Source of the DNA: a virus
Strand: one strand, 5' to 3'
Virus record (IMG/VR): IMGVR_UViG_3300026382_000006
Location: 1 to 64,000 of that record
Length of the DNA stretch: 64,000 nucleotides
In this document: piece after piece, positions 9,881 through 19,263 of the stretch
Numbering within the stretch: position 1 is the first letter of the stretch
Layout: every line of letters begins with the position of its first letter
Notes under the pieces: model-generated
What the model saw: only the letters and a program-made list of their open reading frames with translations
What the model was told of the DNA's origin: nothing
Database searches by the model: none
Translations under genes and position numbers: made by a program

Positions 9881-9964
9881 GTTTCCTCCTTTTGATATTT
9901 CACGTATAATAATACAAAGAAAAAATCTAGTTGAAATGAACGACAGATATGTAAGGAGAACAAA

Positions 9965-12900
9965 ATGGCTGATAAAGATAATGAGTTAAATATCGATTAT
10001 ATGGACGACGGGTTAGACGAATTAGATAAGCTATTAGACGAAGATCCTTTTGAAGAAGAAACAGAAGAACTAGATACCAATGATAGACAACCGATAACTA
10101 AAATATTAAAAGATACCAAAAAAGTATTAAAAGAGGAAATGAGTGTTAACAATTTAGCTAATAGGGTAAAGGAATCATTGGTAGATTCCTTACCTAATGA
10201 ATTGGGAGATACGCTCGATACTACTATTTCTTCTATATCAGAAATTAAGGATACAGTTAATGAATCTTTAAAACCATTAAAAGAAGTCCTTAATAAGAGC
10301 TATGGAGATAAATTAGATAGTTTAAAAGAAAAATACTCCGAAGATAGTATGTTGGGTAAATTAATATCTAAAGTTAGATCAGCATTAGATGTTGAAGAAG
10401 ACAACGGTTTTAGTTATACTAAAACAGAAACCCCGGAAGACATTGCTAAGAACAAGGTAGAATCATTATTTTCAAATATTCAAGCACAGCAATTAGAAAC
10501 CAATAATAATATTGAAAAAATGACTTTATCTTCTAACAATAAAATAGTTAATTTTTTATCTACTGTTACTAGTACATATTATAAAAAATCATTAGAGTTA
10601 CAATTTCAATCAGTATTTTATTTATCCAAAATATACGATTTATTTAAAACCGATTTACCTGCTAAAGGTAAGCAATTAGAAGCCATTGTGAAAAATACAG
10701 CTTTACCAGATATGGTTAAAGTAAAAAATAAAGAATATTTAGAACATAAAATTAAATCAGAATTATCTGGTAATATTTATAACCGGGTGACTGGTAGTCA
10801 ATTTGTAAAGAATTTAACAGAAAATACAAAAAATCTTCTAACAGAAAAAATAGGTACTTTGACCGGAGCGTTACAACAAAGTGTTGAAACAAAAGAAATG
10901 TTAAGAGAGAATGCTGAGATGATGGGTATGACTCAGCAACAAATGTATTTACAAATGGGATTATCACCGGTCTTAGATACTGCAACAAAAAAAGCAGTAT
11001 CAGGTATAGGTAGTATAGCAGGTAGAACAAAAATAGGCGCTAAACTATATGATAAAATTTCAGCTTTAACTAGTAATCCGAGCACTGTTCTAGAAAAGAC
11101 AGCTGATAAACTAGCTAGTAAGGAAGGCGCGTTAGCAGGATTTACATCAGATATACTGCGAACAATTTCGTATTCTTTAGATTCCACTAAAAATAATATT
11201 AGCTTAACAACATCTAAACCAGATGAACCTGCCATTTTCGATAATAAAGCGCATAAGGCAATTACTTCTGTAATACCTACTTTTTTAAGTAAGATATTAA
11301 ACGAAATAACTAGTATTAGAGCACATTTTGGTATTAAGAAATTCAGAGATGAATTAGTATACGATTACGATAAAAATAAATTCACTACTACGAAAAGATT
11401 AAAACGTGAGTTTATGAAATATACTAAAGATGCTAGTAAATATGCATTACAATCTTTAGATTATAGTAAAGATACAATATTTAAAGCTTTTGACATTAAT
11501 AAAGACCTTACGGATAAGGATAAAAAAGAATTATTAAAAGGTTTAACAGAATATTTAAAAGAAGGCAAATCATCAAACCTAAGATTGATGAGAGAAGAAG
11601 GATTGCTGGATAAAATAAAAGACGAAGAAACTAAAAATAAAATTGAAAAAGTACTAAAACATTATGAAGAAAATATAAATTATGAAACAAATAAGATAAA
11701 TGATGAAGTAAAAAGTAAATTAGAAAATATTACACAAAGTATTGATACAAATGCAATGGCTATAGGTATTGCTGCTAAAAGATTAAGCGAATTAGGTAGA
11801 ACGGATCTATTAGAAGAATTGGGTCTTATAACAGATGATGGTAATACTATAGAAACTAATAGATTATTAGATATGGTAAGCAAACATACCAAGCTAGGTC
11901 TAAATAAAATAGATCTAAATAATATTAATTTTAAACAAGAAGAAAATGAACCAAAAACAGTAAATGAATTATTAAATCAAAAATTCGAAAATATTAAGAA
12001 AACAATTATTGAGAAACCTAAAAAATTTATTAAAACAAAATTTAGTAAAGAAAACATAAAAGAAAAAACTAATAATTTTATAGAGGATGCTAAAAGAAAT
12101 ATTCCTAAAGAAATAAAAACAGTTAAAGAAAATATTGAAGGTGTTGCTGATAATAAAGAAGACAAAATTAAGCCTAATATAGAAGAAAGAAAGATACTTT
12201 CACATATCGAAGCTATAAAAGAAAAAGCTAAAGAAGTTAGCCATAATTCAGAACCACTAAATACAAAAATAGAAAATTTAAAATCAGATATAAAAAATGA
12301 AATTACTGAACATAAGAAAAAATCTGAGTTAAAAGAAGCCATTAAGGATATATCTGATACTCATGGTGATAAAATTAAAAATGATGTTCTAAATAAATTT
12401 AATAAATTAACAAATGTAACTAAAATACCAAATACTGAATCTAAACAGCATAATAAGAATACTGAAGAACATATTGAAAATGAAACTGTTATCAAAAAAC
12501 CTAATATAAAATCTAACGTAGAGGAAAATAAAGAAAAAATTATTAAAAGCATAAAACCAAAGGTAGAGACAGTCGAAATAAAAGTAGAGGATTTGGATAT
12601 TAAAAAAGCTGAAGATAACTTAAGTAAATTTAGAGATGAAGGCATATTTGATAAATTAACTAGCAAAGCCAGTTCAATAGGTAGTAAACTATCAGCATTA
12701 TTTAACTCCATGACTAATAAAAGTAAAAATGTATCAGTCGAAGATGTTTTAGCTAATACTGAGAAATTAATTAAAGATGGTAAGTTAGAAGAAGCTATTG
12801 AAACATTGTTAGCAGGTAAACCTATGCCTACTAATAAAGAGGAAGCTGCAAAACTATATACTACTGTCATTAATACTTTGGATCCTACTGGTAATTTATT

Positions 12901-15172
12901 AAAAGAAATGAATAAAGATGGTGAATTCTTAGATAAAATGTCAAAATTGCATTCATCTGCTATTGTTAAAGTACAAGAAGGCATGTTAGATACTACAGCT
13001 AAAACTAAAGAATTATTTGGTAATTTACATAATAAATTTACATTACAGTTTTCAGATAGATTTAAAAAGTTTACAAAAGATATATTAAATTCTTTTAAAT
13101 CGACTGGTAGAATATTTATAGATAATTTTAAATTAATAGGTAAGGAAGGTAAAGAATTATTTTTCAAAGATGGTAAGTTTAAATTACCTACGGTAAAAGA
13201 ATTAGTCAAATTCGGTGGTAAAACATTTTTTGGTACAGCAGTTACTACTGGTAAAGCTACAAGAGAACTATATGGTAATTTATACAAAGCAGGAAAAGAT
13301 TTAGTAGGACTAAGAAAAGACGGAATACTTAAAAATAATGAAATAAAAGAAACTAAAAAAGAAATACCTAAAGAGAAAATAGAATTGGATAAAGATAACG
13401 TAGGACAAGTAGATATTAGTAAAATAGGTAAGTTAAAAAACTTTTATAAAGGAAAACTAAATACTGTTAAAAATAAAATTAAGGGTATCGTAACGGAAAC
13501 TAGTGGAGAAGAAAAAACTATTGAAAAGAAAATAGATAAGTTAACTAAAACCACTGACAATTTGGTAAAAGAAATAAAAAACAAAACTAAAGAAACTACT
13601 AATAGAAAAATAAATCCATTCGATAAAGATGGTGATGGCGATAGAGATGGTAATTGGAAAGATAGATTAAATTTATTTAAAAAGAAAGATAAAACAGATA
13701 CAGGAATTAATATAACAAATAAAATAAAAGAGAAGGACAACGGTTATATGAAATGGATTTTACCATTAGTAGCATTAATAGGTGGTAAATTTAAATCTAT
13801 TATTTCCGGTACAGGTAAGTTATTATTAAAAGGATTAAAAACTATTTTTTGGGAACCTATAAAATGGTTAGGTAGTAAGTTATTGTCTGGTATTACTAGT
13901 TTAGGTAACTTTATTATAAGCGGTGTAGGAAACACCTTATCTGGTCTTAAAAATCTAGTAATGAAAATACCTGGTGTATCCGGTGCTGTAAACATGGTGA
14001 AAAATGTAGCTACTAAATCTGTAGACTTTGTTAAAAATATAGGCAGTAGAACTACAGCGGTTATTAAATCAGTCGGTAGTAAAATAGCAAATACAAAAAT
14101 AGGTAAGGCTGTTGGAAATACAGTTAGTAAACTATCTAAAACAGGGTTAGTAAATAAAATTAAAAACTTTCTGAGTATACTTAAAAAACGTGTTATTAAA
14201 AAGTTAGGCGTAAAAGCAGGTGCTAAACTAGTAGGTAAAATAGCAGCTAGGTTTGTACCGTTTGCAGGATGGGCCTTATTAGCATATGATGCTGCTAAAA
14301 TAGGTTACTATATGTTACACGATAAGTTAGATTTTAAATCAGCTGTATCTAAACAGATTTTAGGTTTTGATATATTTAAAGATGATGAACCTGCCGTTGA
14401 TCCAGAAACAGGTGAGCCTATTAAACCTGATGAAGAACTAGTTAAGAAAGAAGAAGAAAAAGCAGAAAAGAATGCTGATAAAAAACAAACAAATAAAAAA
14501 ACAACTACTAGTAAGTTAGAAAAACAAAAAGAGAATATAAGTAAGAATATAAAATTAAATAATAAACCTACTACTAAAAAATTAGATCCTAAATTTATCT
14601 CAGATGTGAAAATTATTAAAGAGGCTGTGGATAAATATTACACAACTGGCAATACCGATGATTTATCAGCAATAGCGAGTAAAGTAACTACAGAAAAAGG
14701 TAAAAATTTATTAAATAGAATAATCACTATGGTAGATACTCTAGGAATAGACGGAAAAGATACTATAAATGGTATTTTAAAAGAATATTTACCAAAAGAA
14801 ATTAATAAAAACAATATGAATATAAATAAAACAGATTTAACAGATATTAATAAACGTCCTATATCGCAGCCTAAACCTATGGTACAACAAAATCCTGTTA
14901 TAAATACAACTAACATAAATGTTGATACAAAAGATTTAGCTAAGCACTCTGAAAAAACTACTAAAATATTGGAAAGATCTGTTAGTGTACAAGATGAAAT
15001 GTTAAATGTATTAAAAGGAATTTATACATTGCAAAAAGCTATGTTAACTACAAATGACAATCCTAAAGATGTAATAAAGAATACTGATAAAAATGTAAAA
15101 AATAAAAAAGAAAATAAAGTAATGGATGCACCAATTTCACATCCAGTTACTGCTAATGCTCATCAATTTTAA
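9965..15172 (+). CDS. Giant virion protein, probable tape-measure protein (1735 aa)
   Basis: The longest gene in the window. It has an acidic start, very long Lys/Glu/Asn-rich helical and coiled-coil stretches (for example residues 560-900) and, near residues 1250-1480, hydrophobic glycine-rich segments (MKWILPLVALIGG, VGKIAARFVPFAGWALLAYDAAK). This pattern is typical of tape-measure proteins that set tail length and insert in the host membrane. An EF-hand-like loop DKDGDGDRDGNW sits at about residues 1220-1231. The start has AAGGAG at 9954-9959 spaced six bases. No peptidase motif is seen. A head-internal structural protein is the alternative. Confidence 0.6.
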   Translation: MADKDNELNIDYMDDGLDELDKLLDEDPFEEETEELDTNDRQPITKILKDTKKVLKEEMSVNNLANRVKESLVDSLPNELGDTLDTTISSISEIKDTVNESLKPLKEVLNKSYGDKLDSLKEKYSEDSMLGKLISKVRSALDVEEDNGFSYTKTETPEDIAKNKVESLFSNIQAQQLETNNNIEKMTLSSNNKIVNFLSTVTSTYYKKSLELQFQSVFYLSKIYDLFKTDLPAKGKQLEAIVKNTALPDMVKVKNKEYLEHKIKSELSGNIYNRVTGSQFVKNLTENTKNLLTEKIGTLTGALQQSVETKEMLRENAEMMGMTQQQMYLQMGLSPVLDTATKKAVSGIGSIAGRTKIGAKLYDKISALTSNPSTVLEKTADKLASKEGALAGFTSDILRTISYSLDSTKNNISLTTSKPDEPAIFDNKAHKAITSVIPTFLSKILNEITSIRAHFGIKKFRDELVYDYDKNKFTTTKRLKREFMKYTKDASKYALQSLDYSKDTIFKAFDINKDLTDKDKKELLKGLTEYLKEGKSSNLRLMREEGLLDKIKDEETKNKIEKVLKHYEENINYETNKINDEVKSKLENITQSIDTNAMAIGIAAKRLSELGRTDLLEELGLITDDGNTIETNRLLDMVSKHTKLGLNKIDLNNINFKQEENEPKTVNELLNQKFENIKKTIIEKPKKFIKTKFSKENIKEKTNNFIEDAKRNIPKEIKTVKENIEGVADNKEDKIKPNIEERKILSHIEAIKEKAKEVSHNSEPLNTKIENLKSDIKNEITEHKKKSELKEAIKDISDTHGDKIKNDVLNKFNKLTNVTKIPNTESKQHNKNTEEHIENETVIKKPNIKSNVEENKEKIIKSIKPKVETVEIKVEDLDIKKAEDNLSKFRDEGIFDKLTSKASSIGSKLSALFNSMTNKSKNVSVEDVLANTEKLIKDGKLEEAIETLLAGKPMPTNKEEAAKLYTTVINTLDPTGNLLKEMNKDGEFLDKMSKLHSSAIVKVQEGMLDTTAKTKELFGNLHNKFTLQFSDRFKKFTKDILNSFKSTGRIFIDNFKLIGKEGKELFFKDGKFKLPTVKELVKFGGKTFFGTAVTTGKATRELYGNLYKAGKDLVGLRKDGILKNNEIKETKKEIPKEKIELDKDNVGQVDISKIGKLKNFYKGKLNTVKNKIKGIVTETSGEEKTIEKKIDKLTKTTDNLVKEIKNKTKETTNRKINPFDKDGDGDRDGNWKDRLNLFKKKDKTDTGINITNKIKEKDNGYMKWILPLVALIGGKFKSIISGTGKLLLKGLKTIFWEPIKWLGSKLLSGITSLGNFIISGVGNTLSGLKNLVMKIPGVSGAVNMVKNVATKSVDFVKNIGSRTTAVIKSVGSKIANTKIGKAVGNTVSKLSKTGLVNKIKNFLSILKKRVIKKLGVKAGAKLVGKIAARFVPFAGWALLAYDAAKIGYYMLHDKLDFKSAVSKQILGFDIFKDDEPAVDPETGEPIKPDEELVKKEEEKAEKNADKKQTNKKTTTSKLEKQKENISKNIKLNNKPTTKKLDPKFISDVKIIKEAVDKYYTTGNTDDLSAIASKVTTEKGKNLLNRIITMVDTLGIDGKDTINGILKEYLPKEINKNNMNINKTDLTDINKRPISQPKPMVQQNPVINTTNINVDTKDLAKHSEKTTKILERSVSVQDEMLNVLKGIYTLQKAMLTTNDNPKDVIKNTDKNVKNKKENKVMDAPISHPVTANAHQF

Positions 15173-15174
15173 AC

Positions 15175-15206
15175 ATGTCATAGGTAGGAATACCTACCTA
15201 TGACAT
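15175..15206. terminator. Bidirectional terminator hairpin between convergent genes
   Basis: ATGTCATAGGTAGG-aata-CCTACCTATGACAT is a perfect 14-bp stem between the stop of the 1735-aa gene and that of the convergent 214-aa gene, whose stop it overlaps. Confidence 0.75.
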
Positions 15207-15842
15207 AAATATCTTATACACATCCTCATCGCTAACATCAGAAATGTTTTCCATTATTCTACCTTCTTTTCTTTTTATTATGTCATTCCAGATTTTTTCT
15301 TTTGTTTTATTCTTAAATTCTTTATACTCTTTAAGAGGTAATTCAGTTATTTCATCTGGATTAATTTCCATTTCTTTAACTACATCCAGAATGTTAAGTG
15401 TGATGATTTTATATTGTTTTGCTAATCTTCTCAATTTTTCGTTTTCTACTTCAGTTTCAATTACACCCTTTTTAATTTTGTGGTAGATTTTGAAATATGT
15501 CTTTTCTACTTCAGGAATAGAGATTAATTCCTTTACAATAGCTTTGTCCATTAATACTCTGTCCGTAGCAATTAATTCTACTATGTACCAGTAGTTAGGT
15601 AAAGATCTTACTTTTGATCTAAAGATTTTCTTTCTTAACCCTGGTGATAATTCTTTATCTAGTTTTTGTACTGGAAAGAATTCTCTACTTAAAAACAACA
15701 AAGCATTTTCAAGACTATTTACTTTACCTATAATGCTGTTAAAAGGTTTTACAAATTTAGGATGTAATGTATCTAGAATGTCTACACCATTTTCTCTAAT
15801 TTTAATTTCTTTTTGTACTTTTGTTTTATCTCTTAATGCCAT
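15198..15842 (-). CDS. Hypothetical protein, 214 aa
   Basis: Unknown, strongly helical and basic. AAAGGAG stands before the ATG at 15842. It is the last gene of a four-gene minus-strand run (17378 to 15198) with spacings of a few bases or overlaps, so all four are probably made together. The location between tape-measure candidate and structural genes suggests a tail or neck role, which is inference. Confidence 0.7.
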   Translation of the reverse strand: MALRDKTKVQKEIKIRENGVDILDTLHPKFVKPFNSIIGKVNSLENALLFLSREFFPVQKLDKELSPGLRKKIFRSKVRSLPNYWYIVELIATDRVLMDKAIVKELISIPEVEKTYFKIYHKIKKGVIETEVENEKLRRLAKQYKIITLNILDVVKEMEINPDEITELPLKEYKEFKNKTKEKIWNDIIKRKEGRIMENISDVSDEDVYKIFMS

Positions 15843-15853
15843 TTTATTCTCCT

Positions 15854-16297
15854 TTAAATTTCTTTTGGTAATATGTTGTCAAATATTAACATAGTGAGGA
15901 AAAAAACCATTATCTCATCATCTAGAACTGTCCTAATATCGAAGTCTTTATAGAGTAGTAACGGTTTTAGTAAAGGATTTCTAGTAGATATTGATAAGAC
16001 ATAATTATAATATTCTTCCAACATGCTTGCTAGCTTTTCAAACACCCTATAGTCGTTTAAAGCATCGTCTAGACTTGCCATAGTGATTACACCCGCTTTA
16101 ATAAAATGGTAGCCGTGTTTATTGTCGTTTTCCTCTATAATCTCTTTTATTTTATCGACTTCCTTGAAAATTACCAACTTGTTTAAATCTTCAAATGACT
16201 CTAAAAAGTTGATTATTGCTGTTTTTTCATTTCTATTCAGACTCGAAAATAACAATCTAAGATCTTTCTTTAAATTCTTTAAATTTTCTTCTAACAT
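15854..16297 (-). CDS. Hypothetical protein, 147 aa
   Basis: Unknown, acidic, all-helical by inspection (LEENLKNLKKDLRLLFSSL; IDKIKEIIEENDN-like helices). Start at 16297 follows AAGGAGG. It sits 11 bases before the 214-aa gene and 2 bases after the gene upstream, which is tight operon packing. Confidence 0.7.
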   Translation of the reverse strand: MLEENLKNLKKDLRLLFSSLNRNEKTAIINFLESFEDLNKLVIFKEVDKIKEIIEENDNKHGYHFIKAGVITMASLDDALNDYRVFEKLASMLEEYYNYVLSISTRNPLLKPLLLYKDFDIRTVLDDEIMVFFLTMLIFDNILPKEI

Positions 16298-16299
16298 TA

Positions 16300-16878
16300 T
16301 TACCTCCTTACTTTTACATTATGTAAACTAATTTCATCATTTATCCAACGTATTTTTATAATTACATTAAGTTCAGTAATTTCAAATACTTCAAATAGTA
16401 GAAACACCAATACTTTCCAGGTAATACTGGATTTCTTTAGGTGGTTGTTTATGGTATTTACTGATTTACCGCCTCCGCGTTTTTTATAGTCTTTGACAAT
16501 AGTAGATTCATCCAGACCTAAGATGTCAACAACTTTATTTCTTAGTTCTGCTAATTTTTTACCCGGGTATTTCACATCGTCTTTAGTTAGTTTAATACTA
16601 ACTTTATAGACTTCATCATTTTTAGTTAACTCTAGAGTTAACTCTAACTCTTTTACAGTTAGAATTTCGAATACTAGAAACACAAATGCTTTCCATGTCA
16701 GTTCGCTATTTGTAATTAGCGAGACAATAGTACTCGTATTCCTAGTTCCTTTTTTACTATACCGTTGTATTAGAAACGGTAAAGCATTTTGTAAATTATT
16801 GTCAAAGACTATCCTACGCCATAACCTGGCTAATATTCCATTCTCAGTACTAGCCACCTCCTTAAATTTACTTTCCAT
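16300..16878 (-). CDS. Hypothetical protein with internal duplication, 192 aa
   Basis: Unknown. MESKFKEV at 16878 is chosen as start because AAGGAG lies six bases before it; the frame is open to 16914. Two similar segments are visible: SELTWKAFVFLVFEILTVKE (about residues 58-77) and SSITWKVLVFLLFEVFEITE (about 152-171), each followed by a charged beta strand (LELTLEL, LNVIIKI). This looks like a repeated W-K-hydrophobic helix plus strand unit. The hydrophobic helices could pack in a virion assembly rather than a membrane. Confidence 0.65.
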   Translation of the reverse strand: MESKFKEVASTENGILARLWRRIVFDNNLQNALPFLIQRYSKKGTRNTSTIVSLITNSELTWKAFVFLVFEILTVKELELTLELTKNDEVYKVSIKLTKDDVKYPGKKLAELRNKVVDILGLDESTIVKDYKKRGGGKSVNTINNHLKKSSITWKVLVFLLFEVFEITELNVIIKIRWINDEISLHNVKVRR

Positions 16879-16910
16879 GGGTAACTCCTTGGTATAAGGT
16901 ACATAAGTAA

Positions 16911-17378
16911 TCACGAAACAGAATGTATCTCATTCACTATGTTTCGCATATTAATAATATATTTACTAATAATATTGGAATTAAACATTGATATGTTGTC
17001 ACTTCTATTTACCAGAACTGATTTAATATCTTGTAATTTTACCAAATTTTGTTTAAAAATTTCAAATTCAGTATTTATGTCATTAGTTAATTCTTCTTCA
17101 TTATTCAAACACCAAACTAGTAAATCGATATTTTTATAACTTACAGTAGTTTTAATTATTTTAGGATTTAGATAGTGTTCTAAATCATTTTCTAATATTT
17201 GATCTAAAACTTCATTGTACTGGTAAATATTTTTATGGATACTATTTATTTTTATTTTGTCATTAAGTATTTCTAATAAATTTATCTTTTTTTTCTCTAA
17301 ACATATGTAACGCCTGTCATCGTTTTTATCTATCTTATCACAATTGGTTTTAAATAAATTACTTATAAAGTTTAACAT
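16911..17378 (-). CDS. Hypothetical protein, 155 aa
   Basis: Unknown. First gene of the minus-strand run; AAAAGGAG lies before the ATG at 17378, with TTTGAATATC upstream as a weak class 2-like element. It overlaps the longest form of the following frame by four bases. Mostly helical with a Cys-containing N-terminus (FKTNCDKIDKNDDRRYICLEKK). Confidence 0.65.
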   Translation of the reverse strand: MLNFISNLFKTNCDKIDKNDDRRYICLEKKKINLLEILNDKIKINSIHKNIYQYNEVLDQILENDLEHYLNPKIIKTTVSYKNIDLLVWCLNNEEELTNDINTEFEIFKQNLVKLQDIKSVLVNRSDNISMFNSNIISKYIINMRNIVNEIHSVS

Positions 17379-17417
17379 AAATTCTCCTTTTAGATATTCA
17401 AATATATCCGAATACTG

Positions 17418-17423
17418 TGAAAA
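17418..17423 (+). promoter_or_regulatory. Putative class 2 promoter element (TGAAAA)
   Basis: TGTGAAAAACTTATATATTAAGGAG precedes the 135-aa gene in short form: TGAAAA, then an AT-rich spacer, then the ribosome site. Confidence 0.4.
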
Positions 17424-17447
17424 ACTTATATATTAAGGAGAACAACC

Positions 17448-17855
17448 ATGAGTCAAATAGGTGAAATGGATAAAGGAAGTATTTTTTTACCAGAAGAAAA
17501 TAGATTGTTAAACAAGACTATTGATATAAGAGAAAAAATAGTGGATCATTTATTGGAAGATGGTCTACCACATAAAACTTCAGAAATAAGAGTCATTAAC
17601 GAATTATTAAACTCTATAGATAGTCAAATTTTAGGTAAAGTAGATAGAAGACTGAAAAACGACGATAATAAAAATCAAGAAGATGTTGTGCTTATTATAA
17701 GTGAAATGTTAAAAAATATAAATGCTAAAAAAGCAAGTGTGCAGATAGAGGAAAGAAACATAGAATTAACAGAAGGATTGAGACCAGATGAAATTGTACT
17801 AGGTGAAGATAAAATAGAATATGAAGAATTGAGTTTAGAAGATTTTAAAGATTAG
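17448..17855 (+). CDS. Hypothetical acidic protein, 135 aa (possible packaging or head protein)
   Basis: Function unknown. AAGGAG precedes the ATG. The protein is acidic and helical; the middle part (LLEDGLPHKTSEIRVINELL, then a short stretch with K/R-rich DRRLKNDDN) is reminiscent of small terminase or DNA-binding adaptor proteins, but the resemblance is weak. It starts a plus-strand operon with a structural-looking protein and RuvC, a setting that would fit packaging or head completion. Confidence 0.6.
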   Translation: MSQIGEMDKGSIFLPEENRLLNKTIDIREKIVDHLLEDGLPHKTSEIRVINELLNSIDSQILGKVDRRLKNDDNKNQEDVVLIISEMLKNINAKKASVQIEERNIELTEGLRPDEIVLGEDKIEYEELSLEDFKD

Positions 17856-17864
17856 GAGTATGAA

Positions 17865-18689
17865 ATGGTATTTAATGTAACCAGAACAATATACGGTATA
17901 AATTTACAAACGGCATTATTATTAGATCAACCGTTTAGACCTTTACCAAATACTACACTAAATGAAAAATTTGATATATTACCTAATTACGGAATATCAG
18001 ATATGTTACCAAAATTACGTCTAATGACAATTGGTATTGGCGGTAATCCTGTTATAGAAAACACAGCTATAAATGGAAAGAGAGGTTCTCATAGACCTGT
18101 AGATGGCGCATTATTTAAACATATACCGTTTATCTTAAGACCTGAAAATAATGACTTATCAGAAAATGAAAGAAAAAGATATAGGCTAAGAAAAACAGTT
18201 TACACTGACTCAGGTGCATATATTGCATATTATGGTAGACTAATTGATGATATAAAATTTACTAACACATTATTCCAAGTTACATCAGTGGAAGGTGATA
18301 ATTTTATAGGTCCTTATGATACGCTATCGGATAGCAACATATTAAATCCAGTACCTACCTTAAATACGGATATCTTTAGTACGAAAGGTAGATATATTTT
18401 AAATATGTGTAAAGTATATTTTCATTTTACACAAGATGAAATTAATGAAATAAAAAATGCTATTAAGATATTGTATCCTAATGATAATACTAATACCATA
18501 ACAGAAATAGGATTTTGTAGTAGTTTAGATGTAGATACTACTTATGGTAAAGAGAGCGTCTGGACACAGATTAACTATTTTGTGGATACTAATTTTGATT
18601 TGGAATTATTATATAACTTGGCTAACGAAAAAGAAATAGAATATCAAGTAGAAATAGGAGGAATGGAACCTCTTTATATGGGAGCATAA
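17865..18689 (+). CDS. Putative virion structural protein, 274 aa
   Basis: Unassigned, beta-rich protein with no low-complexity regions. Characteristic stretches are LMTIGIGGNPVIEN and HRPVDGALFKHIPFILRP. AGGAG lies before the ATG. It sits between the 135-aa gene and RuvC with gaps of nine and one bases. Neck, tail-completion or sheath-terminator type proteins would fit such a position in myovirus operons, but I can only infer this from context. Confidence 0.55.
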   Translation: MVFNVTRTIYGINLQTALLLDQPFRPLPNTTLNEKFDILPNYGISDMLPKLRLMTIGIGGNPVIENTAINGKRGSHRPVDGALFKHIPFILRPENNDLSENERKRYRLRKTVYTDSGAYIAYYGRLIDDIKFTNTLFQVTSVEGDNFIGPYDTLSDSNILNPVPTLNTDIFSTKGRYILNMCKVYFHFTQDEINEIKNAIKILYPNDNTNTITEIGFCSSLDVDTTYGKESVWTQINYFVDTNFDLELLYNLANEKEIEYQVEIGGMEPLYMGA

Positions 18690-18690
18690 A

Positions 18691-19227
18691 ATGTTTAATT
18701 TTATAGGCATAGACCCTGGTACCAATTATTGCGGTGTAGCTATATTTAATATAAATGACGATATGACTATCAATAATTTAAATACAATACTAATAGACTT
18801 AACAGAACCCAGATATTCAATTATTGAAAATAATTTAAATTATAGACTGGAGAGGCTTTATGAAATTACATCAGAAATCTTTCAAGACACATTACCAGTA
18901 TGGTTAGCTATAGAAGCTGGTTTTATAAACAGATTTAGGCCAGCGGCATATGGACCAATAGCTAAATCTATCTTTGCTATAGAAAAAGCTTTTATGGATA
19001 ATACAGGTTTAAGAAATATAACGGAATATCCACCTAGCATAGTTAAACAAGTAGTTAGTAAACACGGGTTAGCAAATAAAAATGATATGTTTTTAGCTGT
19101 TAGCAATATAGAAGAATTAAGTAAATTTCTAATAGGTAATGAAAGTGAACACGAAATAGATGCAATTTCAATTGGTTATACGCAATTGATAAACTTTAGA
19201 AAATATCCAGAGTTATTAATACTGTAA
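18691..19227 (+). CDS. RuvC-like Holliday junction resolvase
   Basis: The 178-aa protein has the RuvC RNase H fold signature: FIGIDPGTNYCGVA with D8, LAIEAGF with E75, and SEHEIDAISIGY with H154 and D157. These four are the expected metal-binding acidic set. Phage RuvC enzymes cut branched DNA so that concatemers can be packaged and recombination intermediates resolved. Translation starts one base after the stop of the structural gene, so it is coupled. Family assignment is firm; sequence preference cannot be told. Confidence 0.88.
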   Translation: MFNFIGIDPGTNYCGVAIFNINDDMTINNLNTILIDLTEPRYSIIENNLNYRLERLYEITSEIFQDTLPVWLAIEAGFINRFRPAAYGPIAKSIFAIEKAFMDNTGLRNITEYPPSIVKQVVSKHGLANKNDMFLAVSNIEELSKFLIGNESEHEIDAISIGYTQLINFRKYPELLIL

Positions 19228-19239
19228 AAAAGAAAAAAG

Positions 19240-19263
19240 CTACTGACCAAAATAGGTCAGTAG
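19240..19263. terminator. Terminator between convergent RuvC and AAA ATPase genes
   Basis: Stem CTACTGACC / GGTCAGTAG. On the minus strand it is followed by TTTTTTCTTTTTT-like sequence (complement of 19226-19238), so it serves the ATPase gene best; it overlaps that gene's stop. Confidence 0.75.

Noticed and set aside
12361-13287. A 308-codon open frame on the minus strand inside the giant structural gene
   Set aside because: It is antisense to a long Lys/Asn-rich coding frame, which automatically gives Leu/Ser/Ile-rich open frames; it has no ribosome site. Other antisense frames at 3001-3360, 11977-12342, 49147-49557 and 50939-51301 are rejected for the same reason.
17448-17855. Small terminase subunit
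   Set aside because: Only size, helicity and context suggest it; no large terminase gene is seen in the window.
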